Positions 1 to 11,200 of a stretch of DNA of 64,000 nucleotides are shown in pieces. The stretch covers positions 63,213,588-63,277,587 of the forward strand of contig NC_089234.1 of the NCBI RefSeq assembly GCF_963924675.1, in the 5' to 3' direction. How positions within the stretch are numbered: position 1 is the stretch's first letter; each line of letters begins with the position of its first letter. A program made the position numbers and the translations under genes. The DNA comes from Phocoena phocoena (Eukaryota; Chordata; Mammalia; Artiodactyla; Phocoenidae). The notes under the pieces are model-generated. The model was not told where the DNA came from. It saw nothing but the letters and a program-made list of their open reading frames with translations, and did no database searches.

Positions 1-620
1 TTACAATTGTTATATCTTCTTGGATCGATCCCTTGATCATTATGTAGTGTCCTTCTTTGTCTCTTCTAATAGTCTTTATTTTAAAGTCTATTTTGTCTGA
101 TATGAGAATTGCTACTCCAGCTTTCTTTTGGTTTCCATTTGCATGGAATATCTTTTTCAATCCCCTTACTTTCAGTCTGTATGTGTCTCTAGGTCTGAAG
201 TTATCCACTCTTTTTTAGATTATTTTCCCATGTAGGCTGTTACAGAGTATTGAGTAGAGTTCCCTGTGCTATACAGTAGGTCCTTGTTGATTATTTTATA
301 TATAGTAGTGTATATATGTTAATCCCAAACTCCTAATTTATCCCTCCCTCCCACCTTTCCCCTTTGGTAACCATAATTTTTTTCTCAAAGTCTCTGAGTC
401 TGTTTCTGTTTTGTAAATAAGTTCATTTGTATCATTTTTTCAGATTCCACATATAAGTGATAACATATGATATTTGTCTGACTTAGTATGGTATAAGTAT
501 ATACTTAGTATAAGTGATAACATATGATATTTGTCTCCGCTTAGTATGGTAATCTCTAGGACGATCCATGTTGCTACAAATGGCATTATTTCATTCTTCT
601 TAATGGCTGTGTGATTGTCC
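1..620 (-). mobile_element. LINE-1 3' portion (left edge cut by window)
   Basis: The plus strand reads the reverse of an L1 3' end: ctgtgctatacagtaggtcc, the cccaaactcc tract, and further on the antisense of the ORF2 tail (translated, MPFVATWIVLEITILS on the minus strand). It contains a local duplication of about 60 bp around 455-540 (two copies of agtgataacatatgatattt). Confidence 0.85.
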
Positions 621-693
621 ATTGTATGTATGTAAATCTAGCAAGACTGAAAAGAAAATGGCAAAGGACTCTTGTATCAAAAATTCCACTTTT

Positions 694-894
694 GGGCTTC
701 CCTGGTGGCACAGTGGTTGGGAGTCCACCTGCCGATGCAGGGGACACGGGTTCGTGCCTCGGTCCGGGAAGATCCCACATGCCGTGGAGCGGCTGCGCCC
801 GTGAGCCATGGCTGCTGAGCCTGCGCGAACAGAGCCTGTGCTCCGCAACGGGAGAGGCCACAATAGTGAGAGGCCTGTGTACCGCAAAAAAAAA
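694..894 (+). mobile_element. CHR-2 type tRNA-derived SINE
   Basis: This is a full-length copy starting gggcttccctggtggcacag, with a B box like ggttcgtgcc and the tail gtgtaccgc plus A-run. It is flanked by the 11-bp direct repeat attccactttt (683-693 and 895-905), so the insertion is intact. Confidence 0.92.
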
Positions 895-1219
895 TATTCC
901 ACTTTTTATTAGCTCAGTATATACTCTTTGCCTCAATAATTAGTTTTAGGAGTGAGCAAAAGAACAAAAGTCTATTTAAAATAACCCTATGCCTCTTGCC
1001 CAAATTCTGTCATGCTGCCAACACTTCTAAGGGTTCTGGGCATATGTATTTCATGTAAGATTTTGCAAAACTATCCCAGAATAATGAACCAACTGTCTAG
1101 GTAAGGGAGAACTTCTGTTACCTTTCAGTGACTCTACAGTAATAGGGATGAAAACAACAATGAAACAGCTTTGACAGAATTCAAGCAGATATAACAGTAT
1201 TAAAGAACCCAGCATTGCC

Positions 1220-1830
1220 TGTTCATTGCAGCACTATTTACAATAGCCAGGACATGGAAGAAACCTAAGTGTCCATCGACAGATGAATGGATAAAGAAGA
1301 TGTGGCACATATATACAATGGAGTATTACTCAGCCATAATAAGAAATGAAATTGAGTTACTTGTAGTGAAGTGGATGGACCTAGAGTCTGTCATACAGAG
1401 TAAGTCAGAAAGAGAAAAACAAATACCGTATGCTAACACATATATATGGAATCTAAGAAAAAAAAAAAAAGGTCATGAAGAACCTAGGGGTAAGACGGGA
1501 ATAAAGACACAGACCTACTAGAGAATGGACTTGAGGACACGGGGAGGGGGAAGGGTAAGCTGGGATGAAGTGAGAGTGTGGCATGGGCATACATACACTA
1601 CCAAATGTAAAACAGCCAGGAAGCAGCCACATAGCACAGGGAGATCAGCTCTGTGCTTAGTGACCACCAAGAGGTGTGCGATAGGGAGGGGTGGGAGGGA
1701 GGGAGCCGCAAGAGGGGGGGGATATGGGGATATATGTATACATATAGCTGATTCGGTTTGTTATACAGTAGCAACTAACACAACAATGTAAAGCAATTAT
1801 ACTCCAATAAAGATGTTAAAAAAAAAAAAA
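1220..1830 (+). mobile_element. 5'-truncated LINE-1
   Basis: The sequence is the ORF2 C-terminal relic ([18 protein letters not shown]) followed by the L1 3' UTR and an A-tail. A perfect 14-bp target-site duplication, aacccagcattgcc, lies at 1206-1219 and 1831-1844. No function is expected. Confidence 0.92.
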
Positions 1831-2284
1831 AACCCAGCATTGCCAAGAAACCGAGTACATTCCATGATAAAATAATAAAGCCATGACATTGCCATGACTC
1901 TTGACTCACCCAAAACCAATGTGCACTAAATAATAGAGAAGTCTATTTTTTCTTTGGATAGGAGACCTAGACCAGCCACTGCAGCCACATTACTTTCCTA
2001 AACTAACCCTCAGCGTCCACTCTGCACCTGGCCCAACACAGTGCAGGCTATAGGGCTGCAGGTTTGTTTTCAATTGGAATATAGTTGATTTACAATGTTG
2101 TATTACATCTGCTGTACAGCAAAGTGACTCAATTAGACACATGTATACTTTCTTTTTTATATTCTTTTCCATTATGGTTTATCCCAGGAGATTGGGATAA
2201 AGTTCCCTGTGCTATACATAAGGACCTTGTTGTTTAACCATTCTATTTTAAAGTCTTTATTGAATTTGTTACAATACTGCTTCT

Positions 2285-2407
2285 GTTTTATGTTTTGGTT
2301 GCTCTGGCTGGGAGGCATGTGGGATCTTGGCTCCCTGACCAGAGATCGAACCCGCACCCCCTGCATTAGAAGGCGAACTCTAAACCACTGGACCACCAGG
2401 GAAGTCC
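2285..2407 (-). mobile_element. Short tRNA-derived SINE (ctggtggtccag type)
   Basis: Its minus strand begins gggacttccctggtggtcca and carries ggttcgatctctggtcaggg as the B-box region. It is inserted in the surrounding L1. Confidence 0.85.
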
Positions 2408-2689
2408 CTAATCCATTCTAAATAATAGTTTGCATCGACTAACCCCAAACTCCCAGTCCTTCCCCCGCCCCACCTGCCCTCCCTTGGCAACCACCAGTCT
2501 GTTCTGTGAGTCTGTTTTGTAGATAGGTTCATTTGTGCCATATTTTCGATTCCACATATAAGTGATATCGTATGGTATTTGTCTTTCTCTTGCTGACTTA
2601 CTGCACTTAGTATAATAATCTCTAGTTGTATCCATGTTGCTGCAAATGGCATTATATCATTCTTTTTTTATGGCTGAGTAATATTCCAT

Positions 2690-2690
<1 letters not shown>

Positions 2691-2746
<56 letters not shown>
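2691..2746. repeat. (TG)n(TA)n microsatellite
   Basis: A short tg run is followed by about 20 ta dinucleotides, ending in acacac. Likely length-polymorphic. Confidence 0.9.
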
Positions 2747-2750
<4 letters not shown>

Positions 2751-2884
2751 CACAATTTCTTTATCCATTCCTCTGTCGAGACATTTAGGTTGCTTCCATG
2801 TCCTGGCTATTATAAATAGTGCTGCAATGTACATTAGGGTATATGTAGCTTTTTTTTTTTTTCCCCCACACACACACTGTATTT

Positions 2885-3620
2885 TATTTTACAAGAGATA
2901 AATAAACTGACACCAAGCATTGTAAATGGATGACTACAACAAAAGCAACAATGACTGCAATTACCAAACACAAAACACACTCATACTATGTCATAATATT
3001 GACATTCAGTCCAGGAACCTTCCAATGTAACAGCTCCTTTACTTTGCAGTGAAAATTGATTTGTATATTTTTTGCCTCTGAGTCCTTGTGGGATTTATTT
3101 TATTTTTTTAAGTTATTATTATTTTTATTCAAACAGAAAGTCACAAAAATTATAATTATCCTCATTAGTTCACTCAATCCCATGTAATTTTTTTTATCTT
3201 GATCTTTTGTTAGCACTTTTATGAATTCATCAGTTTTCCGTTAGAGTTGTGAAAATGCTTATTCATTCAGTTCAGCAGTATGGTCAGTTACCAGAAACCT
3301 GTACTTGTCAGAGTCTTTTCCATGAATTCCTTGATGATGAAACCCTTCTATAGGAACATTTTTGCAAAAGCAACAGAGTATACCCAGAACTGTCTGTAAA
3401 TGACAAAAGACTTAAAAATGACCATGGTTAAAGATTTGATGAAAGTTCATAATAATGCAATTGACAAGGAAATTTTAGTTATTTCTGAGATATACATTTT
3501 AAAGTAATAACTAGAATTGACTTATACCAGAACATATAAGATTTTCAGAAATTTCATGTAATGTCTGAAACATTTATATTAACATATTTCCATACAAATA
3601 GCCCAAAGAAAGTTTATTGT
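2885..3620. other. Unassigned intergenic stretch
   Basis: AT-rich, with no ORF of note. The segment around 3240-3480 looks like decayed transcribed sequence but I could not name it. No repeat family was recognised. Confidence 0.5.
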
Positions 3621-3624
3621 TTTT

Positions 3625-4505
3625 GTTTGTTTTATACTGCAGGTTCTTATTAGCCATCAATTTTATACACATCAGTGTATACATGTCAATCCCAATTGCC
3701 CAATTCAGCATACTACCATCCCCACCCCACTGCGGCTTTTCCCCCCTTGGTGTCCATATGTTTGTTCTCTACATCTGGGTCTCAACTTCTGCCCTAGAAA
3801 CCGGTTCATCTGTACCATTTTTCTAGGTTCCACATACATGCATTAATATACGGTATTTGTTTTTCTCTTTCTGACTTCACTCTGTATGACAGTCCCTAGG
3901 TCCATCCACATCTCAACAAATGACTCAATTTCGTTCCTTTTTATGGCTGAGTAATATTCCATTGTATATATGTACCACAACTTCTTTATCCATTTGTCTG
4001 TTGATGGGCATTTAGGTTTCTTCCATGACCTGGCTATTGTAAATAGTGCTGCAATGAACACTGGGGTGCACGTGTCTTTTTGAATTATGGTTTTCTCTGG
4101 ATATATGCCCAGTAGTAGGATTGCTAGATCACCGTAATTCGATTTTTAGTTTTCTGAGGAACCTCCATACTGTTTTCCACAGTGGCTGCACCAACTTACA
4201 TTCCCACCAACAGTGTAGGAGGGTTCCCTTTTCTCCACACCCTCTCCAGCATGTTATTTGTAGACTTTTTTTTTGTAGACTTTTAAATGATGGCCATTCT
4301 GACTGGTGTGAGATAGTACCTGACTGTAGTTTTGATCTGCATTTCTCTAATGGTGATGTCGAGCATCTTTTCATGTGCCTATTGGCCATCTGTAGTCTTT
4401 GCGGAGAAATGTCCATTTATGTCTTCTGCCCATTCTTTGATTAGGATTTTTTTTTGGTGGTGTTGCTGAGTTGTATGAGCTGTTTGTATATTTTGGAGAT
4501 TAAGT
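3625..4505 (-). mobile_element. LINE-1 ORF2 C-terminal/3' fragment
   Basis: The minus strand translates to L1 ORF2 tail motifs ([20 protein letters not shown]). The upstream piece matches the ORF2 segment [18 protein letters not shown]. Truncated. Confidence 0.87.
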
Positions 4506-4507
4506 AG

Positions 4508-4935
4508 GGCAGCAGTTCTTAAGCTAGGGGTTCAGGGGACCTCAGACTGGGACAGGAGATCCCATGAAACTAGCTTCATACTAAGAAGACATTATTTTTT
4601 TCACTCACACTCATAAATGTACAGTGGAGTTTTCCAAAGGCTACATGACATATCACACCAGTTATGAGAATCAACCTGTTTCCTATTAAGCCAGATATTA
4701 AAGATGTTTGCAAAAGTGTAAAATATGCCACTTCTTCTGGAAAATAAGTTTTTCGTAAAATTGTTTAAATCCAATGGATTTGTCATTAACATAAATTGTT
4801 AAAATTTCCTTAAATCGAATTTCAAATAGGATAAACATCGAGATATATAACCTACATAAACAGAAGCTCTCTGGCATCCTCAATTTTAAGTGCAAAGGGG
4901 CCTTGCAACCAAAAAGTTTGAGAACTACTAATCCA
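4508..4935 (+). mobile_element. hAT/Charlie-like DNA transposon remnant
   Basis: Ends look like terminal inverted repeats (cagttcttaagct at left, agtttgagaactact at right) around an AT-rich body typical of old mammalian hAT elements. The family was not assigned. Confidence 0.5.
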
Positions 4936-4939
4936 GAGA

Positions 4940-5660
4940 AGCAACAAAGTCTCGGAGGGCAGATGTCTCTAGGAAGCCGTGCTCAGGGAAAGCAGTTTGT
5001 GGAACAGGCTACATGAATATAGTGCCGGACGCAAAGCAGCCAGTGAGATTTTCTGCTGTTAAAGACAATGTTTTAAAATATGAAAAGTCACTATAGACAG
5101 CAAATGACAAATAGCAAAGTATGTTGATGGTTATTAGGATAAAGACTGGTTTTAAGACTAATGCCTGTTACACTTGAATTTTATCTCTTGAACTCAAGTT
5201 GAATAACACAGTTGGGAAGAGGAAAAGCTATCAGGATTTAAGAGGCTGTGCCTTATAGACCATATTCTAGAGCTTAGCACAGGGAGCAGCATAGAGAAAG
5301 AGATCAGTATTGGTTAAGCAAGCTAATGAGCGACTTTAAAATGAAGTTATGAGGTTGACTAAGGTTGAGAGCAAAATGGCTATATCAAGAAAGGCTCATA
5401 ACAGGGGGACTTGTTCTAGAATCAGTTTTCAAGAGAGATGAAGAAATGCGAGTAGCTGAGATGCAGAGCCATCTCACTACCCCCAAACCTCCCTCCCCTC
5501 TTTGCTTTCCTTTTAATGTTTGATTAAAGGGGGGTGTTAGCAATCATCCCAAGCATCTTAATATCCTAAACTCAGTATGACCTGAATAGAACTCTTAATT
5601 CTAACCCCACATCTCCCTCATAGAAATGTGCTTCACCTGCATACTTCAACTTCATATGGT
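4940..5660. other. Unassigned intergenic stretch
   Basis: Mixed-composition DNA in which I recognise no gene, RNA or repeat. Confidence 0.5.
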
Positions 5661-5664
5661 TCTT

Positions 5665-6310
5665 GATTCTCCTTTCCCCTTCATGCCTTCCACGTAATCC
5701 TCTGGCATGTCCTGTGATTCTACTCCCAAAGCACATAATGAACTTATCCACTTCTCTCCATCCCTACTTGATGACCCTGGTCCAAACCATTCGGATTAAT
5801 CCTAATAGACCTTGTCTCCATGCTTCCCCTTTGGTGCCTCTCCCTTCTCGCTACAATCTACAAAGCCCTCTCCATCTGGACTCCCTACTCCTGCCCCACC
5901 CTATTCTACTCCCGCCTCATCTGCTCCAGCCACACTGGCCTTCCGCATCTTCTAAAATGCAAAACTCCTTCCTAAACTGGAGCCAGCCTGAGGGCCTAGC
6001 ATTCTCTGGAGCACTCTACCTAAGAATCTTTACTTTGCTGCCCCTTTCTGGCCGTTTAGTTCTCGGCTCACTGTCACTTTCCACCTTTTCAGCGGCCTTT
6101 CAGATCACTGTCGCACCACTTCCCATGAAACCTCGGATTCTGGTTCCTTTCTTAATAGCATTCATGACTTGAAATCCTCTTATCTATTTACCTGCTCCAT
6201 GAGAATAGGATCTTGCTGATCTTGTTCATTATTGTATCCTCTAAGCCTAGAAAACCGAGAACAGTGCCCGATCCACAGGAGACATTTAATAAATATTAAA
6301 TATTGAGTGA
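5665..6310 (+). mobile_element. LINE-2 3' remnant
   Basis: Carries the decayed L2 3' motif order: cagccacactggcc, later tgtatcctctaagcctagaa, then cagtgccc and ttaataaatatt. A 169-codon open frame at 5663-6172 is a by-product of its C-rich composition. Confidence 0.6.
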
Positions 6311-6784
6311 ATTACACACTGCTGTTATACTCAAAGACCTTCTTTTCCTGGCAAACTGATCTCAAAGGAAAAGCAAGGTATTTACCACACATACATACAT
6401 GTTACCGAATCTTAGACTTGGCTTCGGAAGGCTTAGGACTAGGTCAACATAGCTATTCTCTGTATCAAATTTTACAACTGATCTTGATTTTTGCACTGGA
6501 TAGCGACTTCATTTCAATTCTGCAACCACTTAAAATGACATATACTAACTGTTTGCATATCTTTTTTCAACAGTGCTTAAAGCTTAATAGATACACTAGG
6601 ATCCTCTGAGAAACTGCAGTCAATAAAATTTTTCTGGAACATAGTAGTACTTCAAAAAGTGGATTCAATGAATGTTTTAACGTGTTCGCTCTATACAATG
6701 TTACCAAAGAAATATTCTTCTCTGGCTTCAAATAAGCTAATACCCTTTGAAGTATCAAAAACAAACCAACTCTTACAAGAAGAC

Positions 6785-7357
6785 AAAAGAATAAATGGAA
6801 GCTTTTATTAGTGAAGCAAGTCAGTTTATTATATTTCCAACATGGCCTTCTTCCTCTATAATGAAACAAACTACAATATTTTACAACATAACTTAGTTTT
6901 TTTAATATTCCAGAAGGGAAAGATTTCTTTGAGAATTTAGGAAAGCAAATATTTTGGGAAGAATAACTACAAGAAGTGATTTTTTCAACTTTAATACAGT
7001 AACAGCTTGCCCACCAGGTGTGTTACCCAGCATTTTTCCTTTTAATGAATCCATCAAGTATTAGCCAACAAAGAACCTACTTTTAGAAAATGAGGCAGAA
7101 AAGGTTTATATTTAAATAGGAAACGAGCAATCTAAATACCAATAACATGTCACTTTAACAAGGCAATTTATTTACATAGTTAGGTATAAATTATTAATTG
7201 CTGATTAAGGTCCTAGCAAAAACTCAATTGGTCTATTTCAAGTTCAAATAGCACTCATCTGGCTATGAAGGTAGACATCATAATGGAATTGGGCCTGTTT
7301 GAATAAGGGGAGAAAAATCCATTAGTGCACATTTTCTGTCATTAAAAACAAGGATTA
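6785..7357 (-). other. KIFBP: KIFBP 3' UTR with two candidate poly(A) signals
   Basis: Unique, repeat-poor sequence follows the KIFBP stop codon. Two AATAAA hexamers on the minus strand lie at 6825-6830 and 6804-6809, about 530-550 nt after the stop, followed by A/T-rich DNA. An earlier AATAAA at 7167-7172 could serve a shorter form. The end point is inferred from the hexamers, not from transcript data. Confidence 0.6.
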
Positions 7358-8233
7358 TTAAGTCAGGGACATCTTGGTTCTGAACCTCTCCATTTTTGTT
7401 GGAAGAAGACTGACCATCTCTTTGCTAAGTTCTAGTTCAACTTCTATTTCCTGGGCAGCTTCAGGGTGCTTCTCACAGTAATCAACAATAAATTTGTAAT
7501 GTTCCAGTGATGTTGCCAAATTTTCTAGCTCTTTCTTGGGATCTGCAGTGATGATTTTGCCATAGAGACGGGCAACTCGAAACTTAGCTAACATGGCAGG
7601 GCGAAGAACATCTTCCCCTATATGCTCAGGAAATACTTTATTTGGGTCTCTCAGGGAGTCTAAGAAGAGCTGGTAGTACTTCAATGCTGACTTATTAAGA
7701 CTATTTATTTTTTTCACGATGTGTGAATCAGGATCCCTCAGCTTGTCAGCTATGGCAATCTTCAAATCCATCATATCATAATAAGCATGTGCAACTTCAA
7801 ACTGAATCTGTCTGTTGACCAACAAATAATACTGTGGATTCAGGTCCACAATTAGGGGCTCTAGCATAGCTATTCTGCGTTTATGCATCTTGCACCTTCT
7901 CTCCATGTCAGTTTCAAAGAATGCAAGCACCTTAAACAGAGCACTGTGGTCCTGGACAACTTCAATATGGTCAGTGACATAACCATCAATCTGAAAGAAC
8001 TCTTTTGCCTCAAAAACATAGTGCTGACCCATTAAGAAAAGCTCTCTGGCTTCTTCAAAATCTGAAGGTCTCAAATAGCTCACTTTCTCTTCCACTGCAG
8101 AGATGGCATCACACAGTTCGCCGGTTCCAAACTGCACAGCTTTTTTCCTAACACTTTCTTCCTCATCTAGTTCTTTCTTTCTTAAAGCTCTAAGTTCAGA
8201 TTGTTTATCAAGATCAAGCTCCCCTATGTTGTC
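7358..8233 (-). CDS. KIFBP: KIFBP coding exon 7 (terminal) with stop
   Basis: The exon has 876 bp and encodes the last 291 residues, from [10 protein letters not shown] to RTKMSLT, then TAA at 7358-7360. The acceptor ctttcag is at 8234-8240. This is most of the KBP C-terminal domain, all alpha-helical by composition, with conserved stretches such as [20 protein letters not shown] and [20 protein letters not shown]. The penultimate residues read MSLT where human has MALT. Confidence 0.97.
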   Translation of the reverse strand, partial: DNIGELDLDKQSELRALRKKELDEEESVRKKAVQFGTGELCDAISAVEEKVSYLRPSDFEEARELFLMGQHYVFEAKEFFQIDGYVTDHIEVVQDHSALFKVLAFFETDMERRCKMHKRRIAMLEPLIVDLNPQYYLLVNRQIQFEVAHAYYDMMDLKIAIADKLRDPDSHIVKKINSLNKSALKYYQLFLDSLRDPNKVFPEHIGEDVLRPAMLAKFRVARLYGKIITADPKKELENLATSLEHYKFIVDYCEKHPEAAQEIEVELELSKEMVSLLPTKMERFRTKMSLT

Positions 8234-11200
8234 CTGAAAGAAAAAAATAAATTATGGTTGAGGACAGACACTGGTCTCCTGCTGTCAATACTACAGCAAA
8301 CTTAAGAGTAAAGATAAGAAAACCCTCTTCCCAGCCTGGTTTAGGGAGGTGATATAATCACATGTTTTTAAACTTCTTTCTAATTATATTCCACTTATAT
8401 TAAAAATGAAAGAAACTAGGAAAAAGTAAAACTGCTTATTTCCTCTTTGGGGCACTAACTCATTTATAGTTACTCTTTTTAAGGTAAGATAAATGTATAT
8501 GAAAACTGTAAGAGCTGTGAAACATTATATACATCTAATACATTATTAGTAGTATTTTAACATTAGAGTAAGACTGAAATCTACATCCTAAAAATATTGT
8601 ATAGCAATGCAATTAAAATTAACAACATGATGTTTATGCTAAGTTATTTACTGAAATATACTACAGAGAAATGCTCTAAGTCTCAAAGATACTAAAATAA
8701 AGAGAGAGTTAAATCTACTCATAGTTAAAGTTTATCTCTCCCACCTCCTGGGGCCAAAAAAAACAAACTAAGATGGTTAAAAAAAAAAGGCTAAGCTCAT
8801 TCTCTTCTTCCTAGACAAGAAAATTAAACATCAGACCCCTCAGTGGACAGCCCCAAGGCCTTCCCTTCTTTTCATTTGAAGTTGTCTCTCTAGATCTGCG
8901 TTGTTCAAAACAGTAGCCATTTGCTGCGTGTGGATGGCTATTGAGCATCTGAAATGTCCAAACTGAGATGTGATCGGTGTAAAATGATACATACCCAATT
9001 TCCAAGACTTAGTACAAAATTTAAAATAGCTCAACTCTTTAGTATTGATGACAAATAGAAATGATTATTTCTTTTTATATTCTAGGCTAAGAAATATAAA
9101 TTTCACCTGCTTTTTTCCTTTTCTAATGTAACCACTAGAAAACGTAGAATACCAGCCACATACGTAATTTTATTTCTATTGGACAGCACTGCTCTACACA
9201 GGTGACTCCATCCATACCCACGGTTGCAACTGCCATCCATGGGAGGAGGACTCACAAATCTACAGGTACGACCTGGACCTCTTCTCAAGCTCCAGACCCA
9301 TAACTACAGCTCCCCACACAACATCTTCTCTCAGAAGACTCAGACACCTGATCCTCAACATGTCCACAATGGAACTCTTACTCTTCAGCAAACACATTCC
9401 TATTCTAGTAGTAGTTTAGTGAAGGACACTCCATCCATCTGGACAGCCAGCAGCAGTCGAGGAATCACCCTTGAGATGTTCCTCTCCTCTCCCCTTTACC
9501 CCACACTTCCAATCCATCACCAAGTCCTTTACATTTTGCCCCCTAAATACCTCCTGAATGCATTCTTTTCCACCATCTTTTGCCACCACCCTAGACCAAG
9601 CTCCCTTCACATCTCACCTCCACTGTTCCAATGGTCTTCTAATTTCCCCCATCCACTCTTGCTTTCCCTCAATTCATTCTCCATTCTGCTACATAAGTGA
9701 TGAGTCCAAAAACTCTCCAAGGCTTCCATTCATTGAAGGCCCTGCTTGTTCTATCCCATCCTTTTTTTAAAATTAATTTATTTTTGGCTGCGTTGGGTCT
9801 TCGTTGCGGTGACTTCTCTTGTTGCCGAAGACAGGCTCTAGAGTGCAGGCTCAGTTCTTGTGGCGCACAGGATTAGTTGCTCCGCGGCATGTGGGATCTT
9901 CCCGGACCAGGGCTCGCACCCATGTTCCCTGCATTGGCAGGCGGATTCTTAACCACTGTGCCAGCAGGGAGGTCCCTGTTCTATCCCTTTCTAACTCTAT
10001 CGTTTATCACATGTGCTCTCACTCTGCTCTAGCCTCACAGGCCTTTGTTCCATCCCTTCTAACACCATGCTCCCTATGCCATAGAATTTTTTTCTGATGG
10101 TGGGGGTAGGAGTTTATTTTATTAATTATTTTTGCTGTGTTGCGTCTTCGTTTCTGTGCGAGGGCTTTCTCTAGTTGTGGCAAGCGGGGGCCTCTCACTA
10201 TCGCGACCTCTCTCGTTGCGGAGCACAGGCTCCAGACGCGCAGGCTCAGTAGTTGTGGCTCACGGGCCTAGTTGCTCCGTGGCATGTGGGATCTTCCCAG
10301 ACCAGGGCTCGAACCCGTGTCCCCCTGCGCCACCAGGGAAACCCCTGCCATAGAATTTTTAAACGTGCAGCTTCAGCTCCTTGGAATGCTATGCCTTCTC
10401 ATTCCCAGAGCTTTGTTCAGATGTTACTTCCTGCTACTATGACTTCTCTTATCATGTGTCTCTCCTTTGTGGAACTTACTAAAATTGCACTTTCATACGA
10501 AGTAAAAAAAACACCGTCTATTCTTGTTCATCATTGTACAATGACTACCATAGAGCTGGCAGAAATACTTAAATTTGTATGTTATTAAACTTGAATTAAA
10601 GAAGGCTTTTCAGGTAAACAGACCATCAAAGGATAAAGTTAAAGTAACAAAGCCAGATTAAGAAAATCTGAGTAATTTAGTAGCATGGCAACTATTTGAG
10701 TTTAAAGTAACCAGGTGATAAACTCTAGTGCCCAGTCTGGAAAACATCAACTAAAGGAAGGGTAAGAGTTAAATGACAGAGTGTTTTGCTTGACATAATT
10801 ACTTCAAATGCAGGCCGTAAGTCTCTAAATCTTGTTTACTTAATGTGCTTCCTGGCTGCTTGTTAGTTTACATGCTTTCTAGGCTGCTTTCTGAGAAGAA
10901 AGCTGACAGATTTTCCTGGCAACTTCTCTAGACATAAAGCTCCCTAGTTTTACTCCCCACTTCCTTTCTTTTCCAAACATGCCTCATCTTTATCCTCTAC
11001 CTCTGAAGTGCTCTCATCTTTGAAAGACCCATGCTTCCAGGAGTTTGTGGCTTGTTTGGTTTTATTCTGTTCAGTAGTTTCACAAGGTTCTATATTGACT
11101 AAAACTGATTATACTTTAATGCATGTAAATAGAAAAGCAGCATAACTCCTTCAGGAAAAGTCTCCAATGTATCTACACTTAGTATGGTGCATCCAAATGA

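Larger units (their letters stand above)
2065..2850 (-). mobile_element. LINE-1 3' portion with SINE insertion and (TA)n
   Basis: Antisense L1 3' UTR and ORF2 tail. It is interrupted by a minus-strand SINE at 2285-2407 and contains a TG/TA microsatellite at 2691-2746 in the region of the ORF2 end. Confidence 0.85.

Noticed and set aside
5663..6172. A 169-codon open frame on the plus strand
   Set aside because: It has no recognisable domain, is Leu/Pro/Ser-rich from C-rich DNA, and overlaps a LINE-2 remnant.
1..6784. SRGN, the next gene after KIFBP in human
   Set aside because: No serglycin exon (Ser-Gly repeat) is visible in the left part of the window. It holds repeats and unassigned DNA, so the gene probably lies further left.
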